From Brachybacterium huguangmaarense (GTDB lineage Bacteria; Actinomycetota; Actinomycetes; Actinomycetales; Dermabacteraceae), in assembly GCF_025725725.1 (NCBI RefSeq), contig NZ_CP107020.1, positions 1,674,001 through 1,738,000 of the forward strand: DNA of 64,000 nt. The letters run 5' to 3'. Each line of letters opens with the position of its first letter. Position 1 is the first letter of the stretch. This document shows, piece after piece, positions 29,306 to 38,117 of this stretch. The notes beneath the pieces are model-generated. The model was not told where the DNA came from, did not search any database, and was given only the letters and a program-made list of their open reading frames with translations. Position numbers and translations under genes: made by a program.

Positions 29306-30436
29306 ATGTCCAGCACCGATCCCCAGCCCGTCGAGGGCCTGCTGATCCTGCGCGCCCCCTCGGCCAACCGCGTCTACACCGACGCCGCCGGCCCGCTCGT
29401 GGTCGCCGAGGCGCGACGCGTGCTCGCCGCGCACCTCGGCGTGCCCGTGCGGGTGCACGAGCGCCGCCTCGCGGGGGTCGACTACGTCGAGGTGCTCGCC
29501 GACGTCGACCGCGGCACGCTCGTGCGCGCCGTCTCCGGCCTCTCGAGCACCCTCGCGCTGTTCGCCCCCCGGGAGGCGGACGACGGCGTGCTGCTCGAAC
29601 CGGTGGAGCCCGCGTCCGTGCACCGGCACGGCAGCGACCTCGAGACCACGCTGCGCTACCCGGGCAAGACCAACGAGCAGTTCACGGCGCTGCTGCTGAA
29701 CCTCGCGGCGGCCGCCTCGGAGCGCCGCGCGGGGCTCGCCGACGGCTCCCTCGCGGTCCTCGACCCCCTGTGCGGCCGCGGCACGACCCTCTCGCGGGCG
29801 CTGCGCCTCGGCCTCAGCCCCGTCGGAGCCGACCTCGACCGCACCGACATCGAGGCCTATCGCGCGTTCCTGCTCACCTGGCTGCGCACCCACCGCCTCA
29901 AGCACACCTCGTCGACGGGGCGCCTCGCCGCGCACGGCACGGTGCTCGGCACCCGGTTCACCGCCGAGCTGGCCGCCGACAAGGCCGCCCAGCGGGCCGG
30001 AGAGGTCCAGCGCGTCGAGCTCCTGCGCTGCGACACGACGGAGCTCGGCTCCGCGCTCGGCTCCGCGCGCTTCGACGCGATCGTCGCGGACCTGCCCTAC
30101 GGCGTCCAGCACGGCGCCCGCAGCGGCGGCGACCTGCGGCGCTCCCCGCTCGGCACCCTGCGCGACGCCCTGCCCGTGTGGCGTCGCCTCCTGCGCCGCG
30201 ACGGCGGCATGGCCCTCGCGCTCAACCGCCGCACCGCGCCGCTCGACGAGACGGCCGCCGTGCTCGAGGGAGCCGGCTTCGCCGTGCTCGGCGACCCCGG
30301 CGCCTTCCGGCACCGCGTCGACCAGGCCATCGACCGCGACGTCGTCGTCGCGGTCCGCACCGACCACCCCCGCGCGGAGGAGCTGCGCGGGCTCTTCGAG
30401 GACGCGTCCGCGCCCGCACCCGAAAGGACCCCATGA
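29306..30436 (+). CDS. TRM11-like SAM-dependent RNA methyltransferase (probable)
   Basis: 376 residues. The C-terminal Rossmann domain has 'VLDPLCGRGTTLSRALRLGLSPVGADLD' (SAM binding) and 'FDAIVADLPYGVQHG', a DLPYG catalytic motif of the kind used by TRM11-type tRNA guanine-N2 methyltransferases; 'YPGKTNEQFTALLLNLAA' is another family mark. The N-terminal 120 residues could be a divergent THUMP-like RNA-binding region but I cannot confirm this. ATG 29306 follows 'gcgaacggagtggcg'. Its stop overlaps the rbfA start, so it is co-translated with a ribosome-maturation gene. The exact RNA target is unknown. Confidence 0.8.
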   Translation: MSSTDPQPVEGLLILRAPSANRVYTDAAGPLVVAEARRVLAAHLGVPVRVHERRLAGVDYVEVLADVDRGTLVRAVSGLSSTLALFAPREADDGVLLEPVEPASVHRHGSDLETTLRYPGKTNEQFTALLLNLAAAASERRAGLADGSLAVLDPLCGRGTTLSRALRLGLSPVGADLDRTDIEAYRAFLLTWLRTHRLKHTSSTGRLAAHGTVLGTRFTAELAADKAAQRAGEVQRVELLRCDTTELGSALGSARFDAIVADLPYGVQHGARSGGDLRRSPLGTLRDALPVWRRLLRRDGGMALALNRRTAPLDETAAVLEGAGFAVLGDPGAFRHRVDQAIDRDVVVAVRTDHPRAEELRGLFEDASAPAPERTP

Positions 30437-30909
30437 TGAGCGAGAACCCCCGCGCCCGGCGCCTGGCCGACCGGATCAAGGAGATCGTCGCCACCACGAT
30501 CGACACCCGGGTCAAGGACCCCCGCCTCGGCTTCGTGACCATCACCGACGTGCGCGTCTCCGGCGACCTCCAGCACGCGACCGCGTTCTACACGGTCTTC
30601 GGCGACGAGGAGGAGCGTGCGGGCACCGCCGCGGCGCTCCGCTCCGCGACCGGCATGCTGCGCAGCGAGGTGGGGCGCCAGACCGGCGTCCGCCTCACCC
30701 CGACGCTCGAGTTCATCGCCGACGCGCTGCCCGAGAACGCGCGCACGATCGAGGACCTCCTGGTCGAGGCCCGGCATCGCGATGCCGACCTGGCCCGCTC
30801 GAAGGAGGGCGCCCGCTACGCCGGCGAGGCCGACCCGTACCGCGCGCCCCGCGAGGCGGAGGACGCCGACGGCGCCGCGGACGCCGACGAGGACGACCCG
30901 CGCGCGTGA
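30433..30909 (+). CDS. rbfA: 30S ribosome-binding factor RbfA
   Basis: 158 residues with the KH-like RbfA core at about 3-115: 'RARRLADRIKEIVATTIDTRVKDPRLGFVTITDVRVSGDL' region, 'ATAFYTVFG', 'LEFIADALPENARTIEDLL'. RbfA aids 16S rRNA 5'-end maturation and cold adaptation. The tail after about 120 is acidic and disordered. The first of two consecutive ATG codons (30433, 30436) overlaps the upstream stop; either may be used. truB overlaps its end (GTGA). Confidence 0.95.
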   Translation: MMSENPRARRLADRIKEIVATTIDTRVKDPRLGFVTITDVRVSGDLQHATAFYTVFGDEEERAGTAAALRSATGMLRSEVGRQTGVRLTPTLEFIADALPENARTIEDLLVEARHRDADLARSKEGARYAGEADPYRAPREAEDADGAADADEDDPRA

Positions 30910-31817
30910 GCACCGCGCCGCACGGGGTCCTGCTCGTCGACAAGTCCCCGGACTGGACCAGCCACGACGTCGTCGGGCGGGCCCGCCGGCTGCTCGGCAC
31001 CAAGAAGGTCGGGCACGCCGGCACCCTCGACCCGATGGCCACGGGGCTGCTGGTCCTCGGCATCGGGCAGGGCACCCGGCTGCTCACGTACCTGGTGGGG
31101 CTGGACAAGACCTACCGGGCGACCATCCGGCTCGGCCAGGCCACCACGACCGACGACGCCGAGGGCGAGGCGCGCGGCGAGATCGTCGACGCGAGCGGCC
31201 TCGACACCGCGGCGATCGAGCGCGCCCTGAGCGCGCTGCGCGGCCCGATCGCGCAGGTCCCCAGCTCCGTGAGCGCCATCAAGGTCGACGGGCAGCGCGC
31301 CTACGCGCGCGTACGCGCAGGCGAGGACGTGCAGCTCGCCGCCCGACCCGTCACGATCGACCGCCTCGACGTGACCGCGACGCGCGTCGACGGCCCCTTC
31401 TGCGACCTCGACGTGGTCGTGGACTGCAGCTCGGGCACCTACATCCGTGCGCTCGCCCGGGACCTCGGCGCGGCCCTCGGCACGGGCGGGCACCTCACCG
31501 CCCTGCGCCGCACCCGTGTCGGCCCCTTCGAGGTCGCCGACGCGGTCGTGCTCCCGCCCCGCGGGCAGGAGGCCGACGCCCCGCCGCTGCGCGGCCTGGG
31601 CGCGACCGCGCGCGTCGTCCTGCCCCCGCTCGAGGTCGACGAGGACGCGGCCGTCGAGCTCGGCCACGGTCGCCGACCCCACGTCGACCCCGCCGCCCTC
31701 ACGGCCGGCCCGACCGCCGTGCTGGACGCCGCCGGGCGCCTGGTCGCCGTGGCCGAGGCCGTCGACGGCGACCGGCTGCGCCCGCTGCTCGTGATCCCGG
31801 CGGACGCGCGCTCCTAG
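30906..31817 (+). CDS. truB: tRNA pseudouridine(55) synthase TruB
   Basis: 303-residue TruB, which makes pseudouridine 55 in the T loop of tRNAs. Catalytic Asp42 lies in 'GHAGTLDPMATGLLVLG'. Other landmarks: 'DKSPDWTSHDVVGRARRLLG', 'KTYRATIRLGQATTTDDAEG', 'QVPSSVSAIKVDGQRAYARVRAGE', 'CSSGTYIRALARDLG', and a C-terminal PUA-like domain from about 220. The GTG start overlaps the rbfA stop. A strong terminator follows. Confidence 0.97.
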   Translation: MSTAPHGVLLVDKSPDWTSHDVVGRARRLLGTKKVGHAGTLDPMATGLLVLGIGQGTRLLTYLVGLDKTYRATIRLGQATTTDDAEGEARGEIVDASGLDTAAIERALSALRGPIAQVPSSVSAIKVDGQRAYARVRAGEDVQLAARPVTIDRLDVTATRVDGPFCDLDVVVDCSSGTYIRALARDLGAALGTGGHLTALRRTRVGPFEVADAVVLPPRGQEADAPPLRGLGATARVVLPPLEVDEDAAVELGHGRRPHVDPAALTAGPTAVLDAAGRLVAVAEAVDGDRLRPLLVIPADARS

Positions 31818-31843
31818 CTGCGCCGAGCCCCGCGCACGACCGC

Positions 31844-31878
31844 ACGAGGCCCCCTCCCGCAGCGGGAGGGGGCCTCGT
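31844..31878. terminator. Bidirectional terminator between truB and the L,D-transpeptidase gene
   Basis: Perfect 17-base inverted repeat (31844-31860 and 31862-31878) around a single central A; the innermost pairs open to form the loop. It lies between convergent genes and serves both. Confidence 0.85.
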
Positions 31879-31899
31879 CGGCGTCGGGGGAGCGGTCGA

Positions 31900-33399
31900 T
31901 CAGTAGTGCACGACCACCTTGGTGCCCATGGACGCCCAGTTGTAGACCCACTTGGCCTCGGACGGCCGCATGTTCACGCAGCCGTGCGAGCCGGAGTAGC
32001 CGAAGGAGGAGCGCCACGGCGCGCCGTGGATCGCGTAGCCGCCCTCGAAGTACTGCACCCAGGGCACGTCCTTCGTGTAGTAGTACCGCGAGTCCGACTC
32101 GGGGTACTTCGAGGCGTTGGTCATGTCCTGCTTCTCGAGCCGGTTGTAGATGTGGAACGTGCCGGTGACCGTCTCGTAGCCCTTCTTGCCGTCGACGATC
32201 TTCTTGGGGCCGTAGACCGGGGTCTCGCCGACGTAGGCGGTCAGCGTCTTGTCCGACAGGTTCACGTCGATCCACTTCTCGCCGGTCGGCTCCGCGGTCG
32301 CGGTGGTCGACGAGTCGGTCGAGGCGGTGGGGGTCTTGGCCTTGGTGACCTTGGCCGCGACGGGCGCGGTCTCGAAGGAGGCCTCGACGTTCGAGCCCTC
32401 GTTGAGGCCGGTGACGATCTGCTGGGTGACGGCGTCCGCGTTGGACACCTCCGAGCCGTCCTTCTTCTCGGAGATCACCTTGGTGACGTTGCCGGCGTCG
32501 TCGACCTGCTCGATGCCGTCGACGGGCTCGACCGAGACCTTCTCGGCGCGCCCGGACACCCAGTCGGCGACCTTGGAGTCGTCGACCTTGACGTCGTAGC
32601 CGTCGCCCGCCTCGTTGAGGACCGGGCTGTACCAGTCGCCGCGGGTCTTCTTGGAGGCCTCGTAGGACTTGCCGTTCGCGGAGGTGACGATGACGGTCTG
32701 GTCGAGACGCTGCTCGATCGTGTCGACGGCCTGCTGCGCGGCCTCGTCGGAGATCGCGGGCTGGACCTCCTGGGTCTGCTGCTCGATGCTGAAGCTCTTG
32801 AGCGCGGGGGCCTGCGTGCTCACGGCCTCGACGAAGGCGGCGGGGTCCACGCCCTGGCCGGCCTTGCCCGGCTCGACGCTCCAGGTCTTGGCGTCCTCGT
32901 CGTAGACGACCTGGGCGTCGGTCGCGGCGGCGTCCTCGTCGGACACGAGGGACTTGGCGTACTGGCCCGCGACGGCCGAGTCGACCGAGACGACGGGCTC
33001 GATCGTCCGGGTGCCGTCGAACGCGGACTTCACGGTGTTCACGACGTCGCCGCTGTGGTCCGCCGCCTTCGCGGCCGTGGCCTGCGCGTCGACGGACACC
33101 CCGAGGTCGGCGAGCGTCGCCTCGCGCGCCTCGCCGTTGGTGGTGACCGTGACGGTGACGGCCTCGGCGTGCGTGGTCACGAGGTCGGCGATCTGGGCGG
33201 GGCTCTGGCCGGCGACGTCCTGGCCGAGCACCGTGGTGCCCGGGAGCGCCTTGCCGTCGTACTGCTTGGCGTACGCCACCGAGCCGCCGATGCCCACGAG
33301 GGCGAGGACGACGACGATGGCGACGATGATCAGCGCCGCCCGTCGGCCGGCGCGGCCGTGGGACCCGCCGGGGGTCTCCATCTCGGTCACGGTGGACAT
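31900..33399 (-). CDS. L,D-transpeptidase (YkuD family) with N-terminal peptidoglycan-binding region
   Basis: 499 residues. A basic N-terminus and one membrane helix (about 20-45) anchor it in the membrane with the rest outside. Residues about 60-340 carry two copies of the PG_binding_4-type fold ('GTTVLGQDVAGQSPAQIADLV'; 'DWYSPVLNEAGDGYDVKVDD'). A Thr/Ser/Pro linker (about 345-372) leads to the YkuD catalytic domain with 'YAIHGAPWRSSFGYSGSHG' and the catalytic 'SHGCVNM' Cys at about residue 474. The enzyme forms 3-3 peptidoglycan cross-links or attaches ligands. It interrupts the truB-ribF order, convergent to one and divergent from the other. Confidence 0.94.
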   Translation of the reverse strand: MSTVTEMETPGGSHGRAGRRAALIIVAIVVVLALVGIGGSVAYAKQYDGKALPGTTVLGQDVAGQSPAQIADLVTTHAEAVTVTVTTNGEAREATLADLGVSVDAQATAAKAADHSGDVVNTVKSAFDGTRTIEPVVSVDSAVAGQYAKSLVSDEDAAATDAQVVYDEDAKTWSVEPGKAGQGVDPAAFVEAVSTQAPALKSFSIEQQTQEVQPAISDEAAQQAVDTIEQRLDQTVIVTSANGKSYEASKKTRGDWYSPVLNEAGDGYDVKVDDSKVADWVSGRAEKVSVEPVDGIEQVDDAGNVTKVISEKKDGSEVSNADAVTQQIVTGLNEGSNVEASFETAPVAAKVTKAKTPTASTDSSTTATAEPTGEKWIDVNLSDKTLTAYVGETPVYGPKKIVDGKKGYETVTGTFHIYNRLEKQDMTNASKYPESDSRYYYTKDVPWVQYFEGGYAIHGAPWRSSFGYSGSHGCVNMRPSEAKWVYNWASMGTKVVVHY

Positions 33400-33756
33400 G
33401 TGGTGTGCTCCGATCGTCCGGTCGGTTCCTGGTCCATGCCGCTCCCGAGCGGGAGGGCGCGGGGTGGCACCCCGGGAGCCGCCGTCCTTGCAGGCTACCG
33501 GAGGGCGTCGGCGAGATCGAGGCTCGTGCCGTCACGAGTGGGTCACAGTCGGCGCCCAGGCATCGAAAGACGCGCGGTGCGCCTCGGGACCCGGAGATGT
33601 CACGGATGACGGGGGTCACAGGACCGGCGTGTCGGGCTCTGTCTCCCCGCTCTCGTGCGTGCGCCGGGCCTGCCGCGAGCGGGGATACAGTGTCCTCCGT
33701 CCCGCGTCCTGCGCACGAGCGCGGACCCATGCCCCTGAGGAAGGACCCGGCCCGCC
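33400..33756. other. Divergent gap between the L,D-transpeptidase gene and ribF
   Basis: No gene supported. On the minus strand a TAGCCT -10-like box at 33496-33491 could drive the transpeptidase gene with an 85-nt leader. On plus, TACAGT at 33686-33691 could drive ribF. Two GTCAC words (about 33541 and 33616) are noted without a known meaning. Confidence 0.4.
33686..33691 (+). promoter_or_regulatory. Putative ribF -10 box (TACAGT)
   Basis: TACAGT lies 65 nt before ribF. No FMN riboswitch structure is recognised in the short leader. Confidence 0.4.
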
Positions 33757-34779
33757 GTGACCCGCATCCCCGTCTGGCGCTCCGTCGCGGAGATCCCGGC
33801 CGACCTCGGTGCGACCGCCGTGACCATCGGCAACTTCGACGGGGTCCACCGCGGGCACCGGGCGGTCCTCGACCAGCTCACCGCCGTCGCCGCCGAGCGC
33901 GCGCTCGCCCCGGTGGCCCTCACCTTCTGGCCCCACCCGCGCCACGTGTGCGTCATGCCGGGCGTGCCGCGCCTCGTCACGGGTCAGCACGAGCGCGACG
34001 AGCTGCTCGGCGAGGCCGGGCTGCGCGGCGTGCTGGACCTCGAGTTCACGTGGGACTTCGCCCAGCACTCGCCCGAGGACTTCGTGCGGATCTTCCTCGT
34101 CGAGGCCCTGCACATGCGGTGCATCGTGATGGGGGAGGACTCCCGCTTCGGCAAGGACAACGCGGGCGACCTCGCTGCCATGCGCGAGCTCGGCACGCGA
34201 TACGGCTTCGAGGTCGTCACGGTCGAGGAGTACGGCCCCGGGGCCCAGGGCGAGGGGGCGCGGATCTCCTCGAGCGCCGTCCGCGCCGCGCTCGAGACGG
34301 GGGACGTGGCGCACGCGGCGCGCATGCTCGGACGGCCCCACCGGGTCAGCGACGTCGTCCACCACGGCTTCAAGCGCGGCCGGGAGCTCGGCTTCCCGAC
34401 CGCCAACCTCGGTCCCGCCCCCGAGGGGCTCGTACCCGCCGACGGCGTGTACGCGGGCTACCTCACGGTGACCGCCCAGGCGCCCGAGCACGAGGGGACG
34501 CCGCCGCTCGTGCGGGCGCCCGCGACCATCTCGATCGGCACCAACCCCACGTTCCGGGTGGACGACGGCCCCGCCCCGCGCATGGTCGAGGCCTATGTGC
34601 ACGGCCCCCAGGACCTCGACCTCTACGGCGACACCGTGCGCCTGGAGTTCGTGGACCGGCAGCGTCCCACCCTGCGCTTCGACTCGATCGACGAGCTCAT
34701 CGCGCAGATGCGCCGCGACAAGGCTGTGACGGTCCGCACGCTCGAGGGCGAGGCCCTCGGCGCCGAGGCGCGCGACTGA
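33757..34779 (+). CDS. ribF: Bifunctional riboflavin kinase/FAD synthetase
   Basis: 340 residues. The N-terminal FAD synthetase domain (nucleotidyltransferase) shows 'VTIGNFDGVHRGHRAVLDQL' and 'MGEDSRFGKDNAGDLAAM', with 'RISSSAVRAALETGDV' closing it near residue 190. The C-terminal riboflavin kinase domain starts at about 200 with 'KRGRELGFPTANLGP' and 'PADGVYAGYLTV'. Together they turn riboflavin into FMN and FAD. GTG 33757 follows 'gaggaaggacccggcccgcc'. rpsO is the usual next gene. Confidence 0.97.
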   Translation: MTRIPVWRSVAEIPADLGATAVTIGNFDGVHRGHRAVLDQLTAVAAERALAPVALTFWPHPRHVCVMPGVPRLVTGQHERDELLGEAGLRGVLDLEFTWDFAQHSPEDFVRIFLVEALHMRCIVMGEDSRFGKDNAGDLAAMRELGTRYGFEVVTVEEYGPGAQGEGARISSSAVRAALETGDVAHAARMLGRPHRVSDVVHHGFKRGRELGFPTANLGPAPEGLVPADGVYAGYLTVTAQAPEHEGTPPLVRAPATISIGTNPTFRVDDGPAPRMVEAYVHGPQDLDLYGDTVRLEFVDRQRPTLRFDSIDELIAQMRRDKAVTVRTLEGEALGAEARD

Positions 34780-34785
34780 TACCCT
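34780..34785 (+). promoter_or_regulatory. Putative rpsO -10 box (TACCCT)
   Basis: TACCCT begins directly after the ribF stop codon and would give an rpsO leader of about 157 nt, long enough for S15 autoregulation, though no specific structure is assigned. Confidence 0.35.
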
Positions 34786-34948
34786 CCTAGGGCCGTGAAC
34801 TCGGCCGCGGAGAGTCCCGCGCGCCCACCGGCCCCTGGCATCCGACATGCGTCGGCATGTGCTCGAGGGCCCGGGCGGAGAGCGGACTCGTCCACAGAGC
34901 CCGGGAGAACATGCCCCGGTGCGCCGCGCAACGATCAAGGGAGAGCCA

Positions 34949-35218
34949 GTGGCCTTCGATACCGCTACCAAGCAGGACATCATCAAGGAGTACGGGACGC
35001 ACGAGGGCGACACCGGTTCGCCCGAGGTCCAGGTCGCGCTCCTGACTCACCGCATCACGTACCTGACCGAGCACCTCAAGGAGCACAAGCACGACCACCA
35101 CACCCGTCGTGGTCTCATGCTCCTGGTCGGTCAGCGCCGCCGTCTGCTCAAGTACCTGCAGACCGTCGACATCGAGCGGTACCGTTCGCTGATCCAGCGA
35201 CTCGGCATCCGCCGCTGA
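34949..35218 (+). CDS. rpsO: 30S ribosomal protein S15
   Basis: 89 residues, exactly the family length. All of S15 is recognisable: '[21 protein letters not shown]', '[20 protein letters not shown]', '[18 protein letters not shown]'. It binds 16S rRNA helices 20-22 early in assembly and, in many bacteria, its own mRNA. GTG 34949 follows 'aagggagagccag'. pnp follows after a strong hairpin, the classic rpsO-pnp order. Confidence 0.98.
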   Translation: MAFDTATKQDIIKEYGTHEGDTGSPEVQVALLTHRITYLTEHLKEHKHDHHTRRGLMLLVGQRRRLLKYLQTVDIERYRSLIQRLGIRR

Positions 35219-35225
35219 TCATCCG

Positions 35226-35258
35226 CCGCCGCTCGCCCCGATGAGGGGCGGGCGGCGG
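35226..35258 (+). terminator. Terminator hairpin after rpsO
   Basis: 14-bp stem with one G-U pair (35226-35239 with 35245-35258), GATGA loop, followed by TT. In E. coli the rpsO-pnp gap also holds a terminator and an RNase site. Confidence 0.75.
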
Positions 35259-35453
35259 TTCGGCGTCCGTCCCGGAACCGGGGCGGGCGCGCCGCGCCGG
35301 CCCCCGTCGGACGCGGCACCCCTGCACGTCCTCGCCGGGCTCGGTCCTCGGCAGTGGCTCGCGGAACCCCGCCTCCCGGCGGGCAGACCGCGGACGACTG
35401 GCGATGACCGCGCTCGAGCGGCGGGGACACCCCTCTGACACAAGGAGTTCCCT

Positions 35454-37721
35454 ATGGCCATGGAAGGCCCTGAGATCACCGCCACCACCGCCGTCATCGA
35501 CAACGGCTCGTACGGCAAGCGCGAGGTGCGCTTCGAGACCGGACGCCTGGCCCAGCAGGCCGCGGGCGCGGTCGCCGTCTACCTCGACGACGACACGATG
35601 GTCTTCTCCGCGACCGCCGTCTCGAACAAGCCCAAGGACCAGTTCGACTTCTTCCCGCTCACGGTCGACGTCGAGGAGCGCATGTACGCCGCGGGCCGCA
35701 TCCCCGGCTCGTTCTTCCGTCGCGAGGGCCGCCCGGGCACCGACGCGATCCTCGCCTGCCGGCTCACCGACCGCCCGCTGCGCCCGGCCTTCGTCAAGGG
35801 CCTGCGCAACGAGGTCCAGGTCGTCCTGACCGTCATGTCCGTCAACCCCGACGACGCGTACGACGTCGTGGGCATCAACGGCGCCTCGGCCTCCACGCAG
35901 ATCTCCGGTCTGCCCTTCAACGGCCCGATCGGCGGCGTCCGCGTCGCCCTCATGCCGAACGCCCAGGGCGGCCAGTGGGTCGCGTTCCCGACCTTCAGCC
36001 AGCTCGACGAGGCCGTCTTCTCGATGGTCGTCGCGGGCCGCATCGTCGGGGACGAGGCGGGACATCAGGACGTCGCGATCATGATGGTCGAGGCGGAGGC
36101 CACCGACAACGCCTGGAGCCTCATCAAGGACCAGGGCGCGATCGCCCCCACCGAGGAGGTCGTGGCCGAGGGCCTCGAGGCCTCCAAGGTCTTCATCCGC
36201 TCGCTGTGCGAGGCCCAGCAGGAGCTCGCCGCGACCGCCGCCAAGCCGGTGCGCGAGTTCCCCCTGTTCCTGGACTACCAGGACGACGCGTACGACATCG
36301 TCGCCGCGGCCGCGACCGACCGCCTCCGCCAGGTCATGTCGATCGCCGGCAAGCAGGAGCGCGAGGAGCGCACCGAGCAGCTGCTCGGCACCCTCCGTGA
36401 GGAGCTCGGCGCCGAGGGCGCCCAGCTCGAGGGCCGCGACAAGGAGATCTCGGGCGCCTTCCGCGCGCTGACCAAGAAGGTCGTGCGCGAGAAGATCCTG
36501 ACCGACGGCGTGCGCATCGACGGCCGCGGCCTCAAGGACATCCGCCAGCTCTCGGCCGAGGTCGAGGTGCTGCCGCGCGTGCACGGCTCGGCCCTGTTCG
36601 AGCGCGGCGAGACCCAGATCATGGGCGTCACGACGCTCAACATGCTCAAGATGGAGCAGCAGATCGATTCGCTGTCCCCGGTGCATCACAAGCGCTACAT
36701 CCACCACTACAACTTCCCGCCCTTCTCGACGGGCGAGACCGGCCGCGTCGGCTCCCCGAAGCGCCGCGAGATCGGCCACGGCATGCTCGCCGAGCGCGCC
36801 CTGGTGCCGGTGCTCCCGGGCCGCGAGGAGTTCCCCTACGCGATCCGCCAGGTCTCCGAGGCGCTCGGCTCCAACGGCTCGACCTCCATGGGCTCCGTGT
36901 GCGCCTCGACCCTGTCGCTGCTCAACGCGGGCGTGCCGCTCAAGGCGCCCGTCGCGGGCATCGCGATGGGCCTCGTCTCCGACACCGTCGAGGGCGCGAC
37001 CCGCTACGCGGCGCTCACCGACATCCTCGGTGCGGAGGACGCCTTCGGCGACATGGACTTCAAGGTCGCCGGCACCTCCGAGTTCGTCACCGCGATCCAG
37101 CTCGACACCAAGCTCGACGGCATCCCCGCCTCCGTGCTCGCGTCGGCGCTGAGCCAGGCCCGCGAGGCGCGCCTGCACATCCTCGGCGTGCTGTCCGAGG
37201 CGATCGACACGCCCGACGAGATGAGCCCGAACGCCCCGCGCGTCATCGCGGTCACCATCCCCGTCGACAAGATCGGCGCGGTCATCGGCCCCAAGGGCCA
37301 GATGATCAACCAGATCCAGGACGACACGGGCGCCGACATCACGATCGAGGACGACGGCACCGTCTACATCGGCGCGACCGACGGCCCCTCCGCGGAGGCC
37401 GCGCGCGGCGCGATCAACGCGATCGCCAACCCGATGGTCCCCGAGGTCGGGGAGCGCTACATCGGCACCGTCGTGCGCGTGGTCGACTTCGGCGCGTTCA
37501 TCTCGCTCACCCCGGGCAAGGACGGCCTGCTGCACGTCACCCAGCTGCGCAAGCTCAACGGGGGCAAGCGCGTCGAGAACGTCGAGGACGTCGTGAAGGT
37601 CGGCCAGAAGGTCGAGGTGGAGATCCGCGAGATCGACGCCCGCGGCAAGATCTCCCTCGCCGTCGTCGAGGACGAGAAGCCGGCCGCGGCCGACGCCGAC
37701 GAGGCGCCCACGGCCGAGTGA
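35454..37721 (+). CDS. pnp: Polyribonucleotide nucleotidyltransferase (PNPase)
   Basis: 755-residue PNPase (guanosine-pentaphosphate synthetase/PNPase type of actinobacteria). Two RNase PH domains (about 15-160 and 335-560), the second with '[32 protein letters not shown]' region and catalytic-type 'MDFKVAGT'; a KH domain at about 590-655 ('[17 protein letters not shown]') and an S1 domain at about 660-735 ('[18 protein letters not shown]'). It degrades RNA 3' to 5' using phosphate. ATG 35454 follows 'cacaaggagttccct', a strong ribosome-binding site. Confidence 0.98.
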   Translation: MAMEGPEITATTAVIDNGSYGKREVRFETGRLAQQAAGAVAVYLDDDTMVFSATAVSNKPKDQFDFFPLTVDVEERMYAAGRIPGSFFRREGRPGTDAILACRLTDRPLRPAFVKGLRNEVQVVLTVMSVNPDDAYDVVGINGASASTQISGLPFNGPIGGVRVALMPNAQGGQWVAFPTFSQLDEAVFSMVVAGRIVGDEAGHQDVAIMMVEAEATDNAWSLIKDQGAIAPTEEVVAEGLEASKVFIRSLCEAQQELAATAAKPVREFPLFLDYQDDAYDIVAAAATDRLRQVMSIAGKQEREERTEQLLGTLREELGAEGAQLEGRDKEISGAFRALTKKVVREKILTDGVRIDGRGLKDIRQLSAEVEVLPRVHGSALFERGETQIMGVTTLNMLKMEQQIDSLSPVHHKRYIHHYNFPPFSTGETGRVGSPKRREIGHGMLAERALVPVLPGREEFPYAIRQVSEALGSNGSTSMGSVCASTLSLLNAGVPLKAPVAGIAMGLVSDTVEGATRYAALTDILGAEDAFGDMDFKVAGTSEFVTAIQLDTKLDGIPASVLASALSQAREARLHILGVLSEAIDTPDEMSPNAPRVIAVTIPVDKIGAVIGPKGQMINQIQDDTGADITIEDDGTVYIGATDGPSAEAARGAINAIANPMVPEVGERYIGTVVRVVDFGAFISLTPGKDGLLHVTQLRKLNGGKRVENVEDVVKVGQKVEVEIREIDARGKISLAVVEDEKPAAADADEAPTAE

Positions 37722-37788
37722 TCTGATCGCCCGCTCCGCCGCCGCGGAGCGCGACTCGTCGCCCGCGTCGCCAGGCCGGGCGCGGCAG

Positions 37789-37830
37789 AGGGGCGGGGTC
37801 GTGTCCGAGAACGGACGCGGCCCCGCCCCT
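37789..37830 (+). terminator. Terminator hairpin after pnp
   Basis: 19-bp stem with two G-U pairs (37789-37807 with 37812-37830) and an AGAA loop. Confidence 0.8.
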
Positions 37831-37921
37831 CGCGGCGTGGTGGGCGCTGGTCGCTCCCACCCGCCTCCGCGTCGCGTCGACGATTCGACTGCTGCGTTCG
37901 CGTCGCTCTGGTCGACCCGAG

Positions 37922-38009
37922 CGACGTGAACGTGAACCTCGATGCGCCGTTCCGACGTGACCGTGAACCTCGATGCGCCGTTCCGACGTGACCGTGAACC
38001 TCGAGGCGC
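37922..38009. repeat. 31-bp tandem repeat, 2.8 copies
   Basis: Units start at 37922, 37953 and 37984 with CGACGTGAACGTGAACC or CGACGTGACCGTGAACC. Copies 1 and 2 differ by one base; the third is cut after about 26 bases and has one change. The first unit begins inside the right arm of the hairpin at 37901-37926. No coding sense on either strand. Confidence 0.85.
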
Positions 38010-38117
38010 GCCCCGAGAGCAGGGAGCGGCTCGAGGCGGGCGTTCCCGCGGGAACGCGTGCCCAGGTCTGCCGCACGGTCCTCGTGCACCGGCGCCGCTT
38101 CGTGGGAGGATTCTCCG

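Larger units (their letters stand above)
37722..38117. other. 396-bp gap after pnp: terminator, hairpin and 31-bp tandem repeats
   Basis: No gene supported. It holds the pnp terminator (37789-37830), a second hairpin (37901-37926, 8-bp stem around a GGTCGACC core) and 2.8 copies of a 31-bp repeat (37922-38009). The final 100 bases run into the M16 protease start; 'gtgggaggattctcc' is that gene's ribosome-binding site. Confidence 0.6.

Noticed and set aside
37922..38009. Direct repeats considered as a CRISPR array
   Set aside because: Units are contiguous without spacers, only about three copies exist, and there are no cas genes nearby.
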